A stretch of 11,312 bases of DNA from Bacteroidales bacterium UBA6117 (GTDB lineage: Bacteria > Bacteroidota > Bacteroidia > Bacteroidales > VadinHA17). How positions within the stretch are numbered: position 1 is the stretch's first letter; each line of letters begins with the position of its first letter. The translations under genes were made by a program, and so were the position numbers. Shown here piece after piece: positions 1 to 6,590 of the stretch. Below the pieces are notes generated by a model, which worked only from the letters and a program-made list of their open reading frames with translations, made no database searches and was not told where the DNA came from. Location of the stretch: positions 1 through 11,312 of the forward strand of contig DIWB01000024.1 in NCBI GenBank assembly GCA_002428385.1. Direction: 5' to 3'.

Positions 1-134
1 TGGCTTACAGGAATACAATCAGTTCTGCCTTTCCTGCCGTCATCAATGACTCGATCAGGTTGGTATAAAATGAGCCTGAATACATACCTCACGCACTAAT
101 TGTCTCAAGTCAGTACCGGCGCAGGACCAAAGTA
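1..134. other. Downstream flank of the operon, no supported gene
   Basis: This is the sequence after the stop codon of the last gene. I see no clear stem-loop followed by a T-run in the minus-strand direction, so no intrinsic terminator is called. A 26-codon minus-strand reading frame (85 to 5) starts with ATG, but it has no homology I recognise and no ribosome binding site. A plus-strand frame is open from base 1 to the stop at 97-99, but it is also too short to judge. Either could be the edge of a gene outside the window. Confidence 0.3.
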
Positions 135-2462
135 TTAGCGAACTTCTCCCTCAACACTCTTTTCAAGTTCGCTGGCGTGCATCAGAAATTCATCAAGCAT
201 CATCTCCTTGTGAAATATCATTCCGTGAGTTGTACGGATTTTCGGGCTGTCGTTCTCATAGAAAAAGTCCTTACCGAGGATAAGCTGCACCCATTTGAAC
301 TGTTCAACCCATATCTGCTGCGAAAGGTCGCTGAAGGGGCCGTCGAGTTCATAGCTGGGGAACGAGGCATTGACCTGACTTATATAACAGTCCTTGAATG
401 ACTTCTGGAGAACAGCCATGGAGTTCAGCGAAACAGGAGTGAACACATTTGCCTCCGCAGGAGCGAATTTGAACCACACGTTCCTGTAACCTATAATCCT
501 GAGGTTAGAGAGATCCTCCTCCTCCTTCCATATTCTGAGTGCCTGGGCAAGAGCTTTCAGCACCTTGTAGTGGGTGTCGGGCCCCGATCCCTCGGGGTCA
601 TATGCCATGCTGACAACGGTTGGTCTGACCTTCCTGAACATCTCAAGTATCGGCTCAACGTCGCGCTTGGTACTTGGCTGAGGGGTGAAAATATCGCCGG
701 TGTAGAAGCCAAGCCTCAGATGCTGGATGTCCTTCACCCTGACACCGTAATGGGCCCATACCAGTTCTTCCTCGAACTCTCTCATCATGCCCTTCAGTTT
801 CTGGATATCCGGAGGATTCTTCTGTCCTCCGTAACTTGATCTGAGCAATTCGATATTCTTTTCAAGCTGTTCCACCAGTTCCTCCCTCGATTTAAGCTTG
901 TAGACATCGACCATCACCCTGACGATCCTGTGGCAGACTCCCCTTAGCTTTCCGGGTTCATCGTTGGCTGCAATTTTGTCGAGATAGTGGCTGACATCCT
1001 TGTCGAATTTATACATGTACCCTGTTTCGAAGAAATCGGAATACTCTATCATGTTTATCTTATCCTGTTTAACATGATTGAGGGTTTCCTCCAGAAAGTT
1101 CATCAGCATATCGTTGGTAACCGCTGTGAAACCTGAGGTGCATACGGTGAAATGGAACCTGTTCGAAGCCTCTCTCAGTTGCGGGATTATGCATGGAAAA
1201 ATTCCAAGCATTATATCATCATGATGGGGTCCGGTATGAAGAAAGGCCTGGTCCTTTTCCTTGAGCAGACCCTTTTCGATCTTCTTCTTTGTGGCATCTA
1301 TTACCTCCTGAACCCGTTCCATGCGCAGGTCAGGGATCAGACTGCAATAACGGTCATTTTTAAGGTCTTCAAGTTCCAGCTTGTGAGCGTATTTATTTAT
1401 TTTCTGGCACAGATCAAAAATGGCTTTTTCAGTCTTGGCAAAAGTCCATTCGCCCTCCATGAAATATTTCTCCACACTGTCGTGAAGCCTCACAGCTGCT
1501 CCCTCGGTGATATAAAAGCGGGCATTCTGCTGTCGCTGCAGAACTGTGGCGGGGTAAAGATTATCAACAGGATTTTCAAGGGCATTCTTTAAAACAGGGG
1601 CCTTTGCCTCTCCTGCTGCAAAGATGATGGTTACCCCCTCGGGATTATAGGTGATCGTTCCCAGACCGATGGTTATTACAAGCCTGTTGCGTGAAACCTC
1701 AATCCCTCCAAGGTCACCTGCCGAAGCAGCCTGGTTTTCGAAGTTTGTTGCAGTAAGCCTTGTGGTGGAATTATGATCGCTGCCCCTTGTATTTGAAGCT
1801 ACTGATCCGTCAGGACCCATTCCGCCCAGATAGAAACCTATGCCGCCCAGTTCCCTTATACGGTTTTCATAAGCTGTGCACCAGTTGTCGATTCTGAATA
1901 TCGATTCCTGCTGAAGCTTCTCAAGTCTCGACCCGGCTTCCCTGTTCCGGAGAGTGAGATCGATCCGGTTATCCGGGAACACCTCTGTGAAATGCTTGTT
2001 CTGAGCCAGTTCTATATCATCGTCATTTATAAGCAGGGCTCTTGCCGGATCCAGATCAAATCCCCTGATGTAGAATCTGGTGACATAATGGTAATAGCTG
2101 TTATGCTGCTCAGGATCGATCGGGTAGAAATCCTCTGTCTGCACAAAGCGCAGACCCTTCAGAGACGGCTTTTTTTTCAGCAACAGTCCGTACTTCTCCA
2201 TAAGGGTACGGTTTCCCCTGTCCTCCCATCCGTTAAGCAACCTTGTTGTCCATTTGATGAAATATTCGGGAGTCTTGCCGGTTGGCAGGCTTATCACCCC
2301 TTCGGGATTCACATCGACCCACTCGAGAAACCTCAGGGAAGTCAGCAAACCAAGATCGGGAACATTACGGACCACGATGTAAGGGATAGCAGTCGAATAA
2401 TCGCTTCTGCCTGAAGCATCGAAAAACGACTGTTCTACATGTGAAAAGATGGCCTTCTTCAT
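135..2462 (-). CDS. NagB-like / PIG-L (LmbE) deacetylase fusion protein
   Basis: A 775-residue, probably cytoplasmic fusion. Residues about 30-340 match the glucosamine-6-phosphate deaminase (NagB) family: LPTGKTP (59-65) for phosphate binding, a QHNSYY segment (119-124), GGMGPDG (213-219), TTR (233-235), the IGLGT strand (265-269) and the conserved Lys in GEAKA (284-288). Residues about 400-690 match PIG-L/LmbE zinc deacetylases, with PHHDD (412-416) in place of the usual AHPDD and His631 in DPEGSGPDTH as the likely third metal ligand. Residues about 520-575 are a charged, helical insert. NagB-like/LmbE fusions are known in Bacteroidota. The expected chemistry is removal of an N-acetyl group from an amino sugar, then isomerisation or deamination. 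The deaminase half is atypical, however: aligned without gaps to E. coli NagB, His143 becomes Ser220 and Glu148 becomes Thr225. Its true reaction is therefore open. It is the last gene of the array, 64 bp after the transporter. Confidence 0.85.
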   Translation of the reverse strand: MKKAIFSHVEQSFFDASGRSDYSTAIPYIVVRNVPDLGLLTSLRFLEWVDVNPEGVISLPTGKTPEYFIKWTTRLLNGWEDRGNRTLMEKYGLLLKKKPSLKGLRFVQTEDFYPIDPEQHNSYYHYVTRFYIRGFDLDPARALLINDDDIELAQNKHFTEVFPDNRIDLTLRNREAGSRLEKLQQESIFRIDNWCTAYENRIRELGGIGFYLGGMGPDGSVASNTRGSDHNSTTRLTATNFENQAASAGDLGGIEVSRNRLVITIGLGTITYNPEGVTIIFAAGEAKAPVLKNALENPVDNLYPATVLQRQQNARFYITEGAAVRLHDSVEKYFMEGEWTFAKTEKAIFDLCQKINKYAHKLELEDLKNDRYCSLIPDLRMERVQEVIDATKKKIEKGLLKEKDQAFLHTGPHHDDIMLGIFPCIIPQLREASNRFHFTVCTSGFTAVTNDMLMNFLEETLNHVKQDKINMIEYSDFFETGYMYKFDKDVSHYLDKIAANDEPGKLRGVCHRIVRVMVDVYKLKSREELVEQLEKNIELLRSSYGGQKNPPDIQKLKGMMREFEEELVWAHYGVRVKDIQHLRLGFYTGDIFTPQPSTKRDVEPILEMFRKVRPTVVSMAYDPEGSGPDTHYKVLKALAQALRIWKEEEDLSNLRIIGYRNVWFKFAPAEANVFTPVSLNSMAVLQKSFKDCYISQVNASFPSYELDGPFSDLSQQIWVEQFKWVQLILGKDFFYENDSPKIRTTHGMIFHKEMMLDEFLMHASELEKSVEGEVR

Positions 2463-2526
2463 TGGGTTATGGTTTATTTTATGAGTATCGGTTTTGAATT
2501 TGAATAATCAACAGTTTCATTTTGAT

Positions 2527-4206
2527 TTAATTGACCCCCTTTCCTGTTTCCTTCTTTATGCCGAACGTCGGGTCAATCTTAAGAAATTTTATTGCAAGAA
2601 GACCCGGTATGGAACATATTATCACATAGATAAAGAAATTCTCATAGCCAAGCATTTCCTTCATTGCTCCTGAGATCATTCCGGGAAGCATCATGCCCAG
2701 GGCCATGAGTGAAGTCCCTATTGCATATTCTGCTGTTTTGAACTTGCTTGCACCGACGTAATGGAGCATATAAAGCATATAGGCGGTGAATCCGAATCCG
2801 TATCCGAACTGCTCAAAGGCAATTGAAACGTAAACCATCAGATTCCCCGGCATTGGCTGGAAGTGGGCAAGATAGATATAAACGGCACTGGGCACGTTGA
2901 GCCACAATGCCATCATGAAAATTACCTTTTTCAGTCCGACCCTGGCAGATGTCACTCCTCCCAGGATACCGCCAAGTGTAAGGCTGAGCATTCCTATGGT
3001 ACCGTAAATAATGCCGTATTGTGCCGATGTGAGGCCTATGCCGCCTGCACTCCTTGAATCGACAAGGAAAGGAGTCGCCACTTTTAACAGCTGCGATTCT
3101 CCAAGCCTGTAGAAAAGGAAGAAAACAAGCGCCGGTACAACACCCGGCTTGGTGAAGAACGATACAAAAACTTCCTTGTAGACGCTCCATCCCATTCTTT
3201 CGCTTGTTTTCCCCTCATCGGGATGGGGCATCATTATCCTGTTGTAAACGGCAATGGCAAGAAGCACAAAACCCAGTATCACGAGCGATGCCATCCAGCT
3301 GAAAGCAATATTCCCCGCAGTGATCAGAAATTGTGTTGTTGTCTCACCGGTAAGGTTGTGATTGACCTTTATTGGCGCCGCCACCGGCTTGTTCCAGTTA
3401 TTGCTGTCAAATTCAAACCGCCCCGTGGAGCTTCCTGAAAGGTCTATATCCTTGCTTCCCGATTCCCGGGAAAGGTTCACTACCACAGTCTCTCCCTCCT
3501 CCGGAGGAGCTGACAATGCAATATAAACCACTGCCGAATCGAGGGCGGATTTACCTTCCTGAAAAACCGGTACTACAAGGTCGGAAGGAAAGAGAAGCAC
3601 CTTAAGCTTTCCCGGAGACTGCTCAATACTGATTGCATCTGGATTGAAAGGAACATAATTCTCAGGAAGAACTGACCTGGCCTGGAAAGAAACCGGATCA
3701 AGACCGGTGTTTTTCTGGATTGTGCCTGCCAGCACCGGGACCAGTCCAAGGGCTGTCAGCATTGCAAACCTGTAAAAGGTTGAGCGTATTCCGACAAAGA
3801 ATGACTGTTTATGCTGGTCGAGGGCATACATGTAAAAACCGTCGGCAGCAATATCGTGGCTGGCGGATGAAATTGCAATGATGGCGAATACTCCGAGGCT
3901 CAGGGGGTAAAAGAAAGGCAGGGGCATGACCATACCGGCTGCAATAAAGGCAGCTCCAAGAAGCAGCTGGGTCCAGACAACCCAGTTTCTTTTGGTCGAA
4001 ATAACATCAATATACGGGCTCCACAGAGGCTTGATCGCCCATGGCAGGTAAAGAACGCTGGTCCAGAACGCAAATGAAGCGATGGAGATTCCCATTGTCT
4101 TGTAAATCAGCCCGGATGTGACCATCACAATGCTGTATGGCACTCCCTGGAAAAAGTAGAGTGTCGGTATCCATGCCCATGGCGAGCGTTCTTTTCTTTG
4201 ACTCAT
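2527..4206 (-). CDS. AmpG-like MFS permease with large periplasmic insert
   Basis: A 559-residue inner-membrane protein with about 12 predicted membrane segments (roughly 12-34, 42-64, 75-95, 100-116, 138-162, 300-323, 355-375, 395-418, 425-447, 455-478, 492-513, 522-542). The N-terminal half resembles E. coli AmpG, the carrier for GlcNAc-anhydroMurNAc muropeptides: FFQGVPYSI near the start, KPLWSPYID (59-67) and SSASHDIAADG (113-123), the counterpart of AmpG's SASQDI region. Between segments 5 and 6 lies a hydrophilic stretch of about 135 residues (163-298), on the periplasmic side if the N-terminus is inside. Its second half (about 222-285) looks like a small beta-sandwich. E. coli AmpG is about 490 residues, so this insert explains the extra length. 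The start follows the spoIID-like gene by 23 bp. Neighbouring amidase and SpoIID-type genes support a role in importing cell-wall glycan, but the substrate is inferred. Confidence 0.82.
   Translation of the reverse strand: MSQRKERSPWAWIPTLYFFQGVPYSIVMVTSGLIYKTMGISIASFAFWTSVLYLPWAIKPLWSPYIDVISTKRNWVVWTQLLLGAAFIAAGMVMPLPFFYPLSLGVFAIIAISSASHDIAADGFYMYALDQHKQSFFVGIRSTFYRFAMLTALGLVPVLAGTIQKNTGLDPVSFQARSVLPENYVPFNPDAISIEQSPGKLKVLLFPSDLVVPVFQEGKSALDSAVVYIALSAPPEEGETVVVNLSRESGSKDIDLSGSSTGRFEFDSNNWNKPVAAPIKVNHNLTGETTTQFLITAGNIAFSWMASLVILGFVLLAIAVYNRIMMPHPDEGKTSERMGWSVYKEVFVSFFTKPGVVPALVFFLFYRLGESQLLKVATPFLVDSRSAGGIGLTSAQYGIIYGTIGMLSLTLGGILGGVTSARVGLKKVIFMMALWLNVPSAVYIYLAHFQPMPGNLMVYVSIAFEQFGYGFGFTAYMLYMLHYVGASKFKTAEYAIGTSLMALGMMLPGMISGAMKEMLGYENFFIYVIICSIPGLLAIKFLKIDPTFGIKKETGKGVN
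3307..3720 (-). other. Periplasmic insert domain in the AmpG-like permease
   Basis: This stretch encodes residues 163-300 of the permease. It is hydrophilic and lies between two membrane segments. Residues about 222-285 alternate short hydrophobic strands with turns: a VVYIALSAPP strand, a VVVNLS strand, a FEFDSNNWNKP motif and an APIKVNHN strand. The pattern of an LS-x-P strand followed by a phenylalanine strand and an NW-x-x-P turn is seen in Calx-beta and other Ig-like folds, so I infer a small beta-sandwich. Residues 163-215 have no fold that I recognise. Confidence 0.5.
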
Positions 4207-4229
4207 GAACCGCGTTATTGTTTATTAAG

Positions 4230-5612
4230 CTAAGCTGTTTGTGAATTATATAGTTTTTCAAATCCTGCTCCCCTGAAATAATGCATCAGTATATCCCGGT
4301 ACGAGTAACCTCTGGCGCCCATCATTGCCGCACCGATCTGGCATAAGCCAACACCATGCCCCCATCCGGCTCCGTGCACGACAAATCTGATCCCGTCACC
4401 ATCTTCCTCCCTGTCCGCAACAAAGCAGGAACTGTAAAGATGCGACTTCGATAGTGATTTCCTTATTTCCAGCTCCTTCCCTATTGTCCATGATGCTTTG
4501 CTTCCTTCAATCCTGAGCCTGCTTATTCTACCTGAAGGACCTCTTTCCAGGGGAATAATGCCGGTAATGATTCCAAAATCAATCCCGGAACGCTCCCTGA
4601 CCAGCCTGCTAAGCTCTTCCTGAGTGTAGACAACCTTCCACCTGAAAAAATCGTTCGTCTCCTGATCATAGTCATTCAGAACCTGTGAAAGCACTTTTTT
4701 GTCAGACGTATTGCAGAAGGCATCGGGGAAGCCGAGAATCCACTCTCTTGCATTGTTCTCATCTGAAAGGTCAGTTTTAAATCCTTCGGGTGGCTGAGTG
4801 TTGTCGATTATCCCCTGTAGATATGGATGGTTTTCCGGCTCCCACGTATTTTCAAAAAGTTCGGTGATACCGCCGCAGCACTTGTAATAACGCGCATCAC
4901 AAATAGCTCCACCGTAAGTAAGCACCTCGCCGTAAGTGTCATTTATCACTTTTACAACTGCAGGCGACGAGGCACGGGTGATACCCTGATATCTCTGGCA
5001 ATGATCGTCGGCACATACATCGAAATTGACATGATCTTCGCGGTCGTACCATTTGATTATCTCATCAGCCGACCTGATGTAGGAGGTATATCTGCTACCC
5101 TCAGCCTGATGGCCCCTGCCCTCAGCCTGAAGGCTGAGGCTTTTTGACAACTGGGCCAGCAGCCAGCTCCTGGAAGTCACTGCATGAGCCTTGAGGAACT
5201 CCTCCGACGATGTGGCTTTCATCTCCGAGGATATTACACTTATAAGGTAATCCTCGACAGAAACAATATTCACTGCAGTTAAATTATCACCCTCCGTAAT
5301 TAGCCTGAGACTTCCCCTGAAAACCTGATCCTCTCTTCGTTCCCAGTGAAAATTGACCCCGATTGTAACGTCATGAAGAACCAGCGATGCACCAGCCGGA
5401 TCGATGGGAATGAGGTCTGCCGGGGCTTCACTTACATACTCCTGTTCCCCGTTTACAAGTTTAATACGATCATCAGACATTACGGCTGTCCATTTTCCGG
5501 TCAGTTTTTTACCTGATCCTTTTTCAACAAAAACACCGTTCAGTGTAAAACCGATCTCCTTACCGGAAAAAATACCCACCTGAATCTTAGGTACCACTCC
5601 TTTTTCAATCAT
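4230..5612 (-). CDS. SpoIID/LytB-domain protein without signal peptide
   Basis: A 460-residue protein that spans a whole SpoIID domain. Family marks are VISSEMKATSSEEFLKAHAV (125-144), with Glu130 at the place of the catalytic Glu of Bacillus SpoIID; a Cys pair in VCADDHCQRYQG (199-210); YKCCGGITE (243-251); and the C-terminal GAGWGHGVGLCQIGA (414-428). Bacillus SpoIID is a lytic transglycosylase that cuts glycan strands already freed of peptides by the amidase SpoIIP. Here the protein starts directly with the first domain strand (VPKIQVGIF) and has neither a signal peptide nor a membrane anchor, so it is predicted to be cytoplasmic. The start is well fixed: its ATG overlaps the TGA of the upstream gene (ATGA, 5612-5609), which implies translational coupling. 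Residues 300-400 form an extra segment between the catalytic core and the GWGHG motif. No ribosome binding site is visible. Activity on imported glycan fragments is my inference. Confidence 0.88.
   Translation of the reverse strand: MIEKGVVPKIQVGIFSGKEIGFTLNGVFVEKGSGKKLTGKWTAVMSDDRIKLVNGEQEYVSEAPADLIPIDPAGASLVLHDVTIGVNFHWERREDQVFRGSLRLITEGDNLTAVNIVSVEDYLISVISSEMKATSSEEFLKAHAVTSRSWLLAQLSKSLSLQAEGRGHQAEGSRYTSYIRSADEIIKWYDREDHVNFDVCADDHCQRYQGITRASSPAVVKVINDTYGEVLTYGGAICDARYYKCCGGITELFENTWEPENHPYLQGIIDNTQPPEGFKTDLSDENNAREWILGFPDAFCNTSDKKVLSQVLNDYDQETNDFFRWKVVYTQEELSRLVRERSGIDFGIITGIIPLERGPSGRISRLRIEGSKASWTIGKELEIRKSLSKSHLYSSCFVADREEDGDGIRFVVHGAGWGHGVGLCQIGAAMMGARGYSYRDILMHYFRGAGFEKLYNSQTA
5098..5139. 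repeat. 12-bp direct repeat and 9-bp hairpin inside the SpoIID gene
   Basis: CCCTCAGCCTGA occurs twice, at 5098-5109 and 5119-5130, 21 bp apart. It encodes the doubled QAEG at residues 162-165 and 169-172. The second copy also forms a perfect 9-bp inverted repeat with 5131-5139 (CCTCAGCCT / AGGCTGAGG, two-base loop). On the plus strand a CTTTTTG run follows at once, giving the look of an intrinsic terminator antisense to the gene. It may be only a small in-frame duplication. Confidence 0.6.
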
Positions 5613-6541
5613 ATTATTTCGCTGACTAAAGCTTCAATTTCAGTATCATTAAAACAGACCTGGCTGAATATGTCAATGACATCCTCACCGGTAATCTTCT
5701 CATAATCTTCTTCCCTCGGAGTGATAAGCACCCCTCCCAGATCGACTGCTGCCGGACTTACGAGCAACCTGTCGTCGCCGGATGAAAAAAACTGCCGGGG
5801 CCTGTGCTGTTTCCTGGGAAAAATGTGGATAGTCCATTCATCCGATGAATAACCAGAGAGGATATTCATCATAGGTTCCGGTCTTTCCGGCTGTCGGCGG
5901 GCAAGGCTTTCGAAGAGTTTCCCGAATACTCCGGCAAGTTTTCCCGCGTCGTTTCCCCTTAATGTTATTATTCCCCTCAGATATCCCTCCCACTTCCATA
6001 TCTCAAGTCCCGGATTCGATAAAACGAGTCTTGAATGCCTCCCTTCTGTGAAATCCATTTCAATAGGCATGAAGCCGATATTGCCTGCCTGGAAATGCAA
6101 ATGGTCGGGGGCGGAGGCGCCAGACTGAGGACCGTTGTAAAAAACAGTGTACAGATGCATCGTTCGTGACAGGGAAAGCATCAGGCTGAAGTTATTAAAT
6201 ATTCTCTGGCCGGTATGCGATTCACAGGGGATGGTAAGGTGCCGCCTGAAAATAGGAAAAGGATTGACAAGGATTACCATATCGTCGTCAAGCGGAATTC
6301 CCGTCTGTTCTTTTGGCCGGTTACCGCTGCAAAGAAAGCATGGCCGCTCTTCGATCGACCTGACATCAACCTTTGCCGAAGATGATATTATCCGGGCCGG
6401 ATTAAACTGGACAAGTACCTCAAATCCGTCAAATGACAGTTTCCTGGTTCTGACCTTCGACAGCCCCCTGTAGTTCAACCTTGCCAGTTCCCAGGCGCTC
6501 AGCTGTTCAGAAAACAGTTCGTTGATTTTCTCAGAGTACAT
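5609..6541 (-). CDS. DUF4922-type HIT-fold nucleotidyltransferase/phosphorylase
   Basis: A 310-residue protein, predicted to be cytoplasmic. It matches the DUF4922 family and, more broadly, the GalT / Ap4A phosphorylase / GDP-hexose phosphorylase branch of the HIT superfamily. Key marks are CFLC (68-71), a possible metal site; NPFPIFRRHLTIP (93-105), typical of the fold's core strand; and SAPDHLHFQAG (143-153), an HxHxQ motif in which His149 would be the nucleophile that carries the nucleotide. A second conserved stretch, HIFPRKQHRPRQF (239-251), is also like GDP-hexose phosphorylases. Such enzymes swap or release nucleoside monophosphates on sugar phosphates or dinucleotides. The substrate cannot be read from the sequence. 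It lies between the glycosyltransferase and the SpoIID gene and overlaps the latter by 4 bp, which suggests a shared pathway and coupled translation. A nucleotide-sugar role is inferred. Confidence 0.8.
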   Translation of the reverse strand: MYSEKINELFSEQLSAWELARLNYRGLSKVRTRKLSFDGFEVLVQFNPARIISSSAKVDVRSIEERPCFLCSGNRPKEQTGIPLDDDMVILVNPFPIFRRHLTIPCESHTGQRIFNNFSLMLSLSRTMHLYTVFYNGPQSGASAPDHLHFQAGNIGFMPIEMDFTEGRHSRLVLSNPGLEIWKWEGYLRGIITLRGNDAGKLAGVFGKLFESLARRQPERPEPMMNILSGYSSDEWTIHIFPRKQHRPRQFFSSGDDRLLVSPAAVDLGGVLITPREEDYEKITGEDVIDIFSQVCFNDTEIEALVSEII

Positions 6542-6553
6542 TATGGTAGTATT

Positions 6554-6558
6554 CCTCC
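6554..6558 (-). promoter_or_regulatory. Possible Shine-Dalgarno before the DUF4922 gene
   Basis: On the minus strand GGAGG lies 12 bases before the ATG at 6541. The spacing is long, and Bacteroidota rely little on such sites, so its use is uncertain. It is the clearest purine-rich site among the six gene starts. Confidence 0.3.
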
Positions 6559-6590
6559 GGTTGATTTATCTATCTGCTTAGTAATATCCT

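Noticed and set aside
5..85. 26-codon minus-strand frame beyond the last gene
   Set aside because: Reads as plausible protein but is too short, with no ribosome binding site and no recognised family; kept only as a remark in the flank entry.
1152..1592. Plus-strand reading frame of 146 codons
   Set aside because: Lies fully antisense to the NagB/PIG-L gene, whose protein has strong family motifs in this span; the plus-strand product has no recognisable domain.
1992..2414. Plus-strand reading frame of 140 codons
   Set aside because: Antisense to the N-terminal NagB-like region, with no family motif; explained as a shadow frame.
2463..2526. Possible separate promoter for the NagB/PIG-L gene
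   Set aside because: The 64-bp gap is AT-rich, but I find no TAnnTTTG element at a sensible distance from a TTG; read-through from the operon is simpler.
2813..3190. Second minus-strand reading frame of 125 codons inside the permease gene
   Set aside because: Same strand but a different frame from the permease, whose membrane segments run through this region; the alternative product is Cys/Arg-rich with no domain.
4827..5147. Plus-strand reading frame of 106 codons
   Set aside because: Antisense to conserved SpoIID motifs; no start context or homology.
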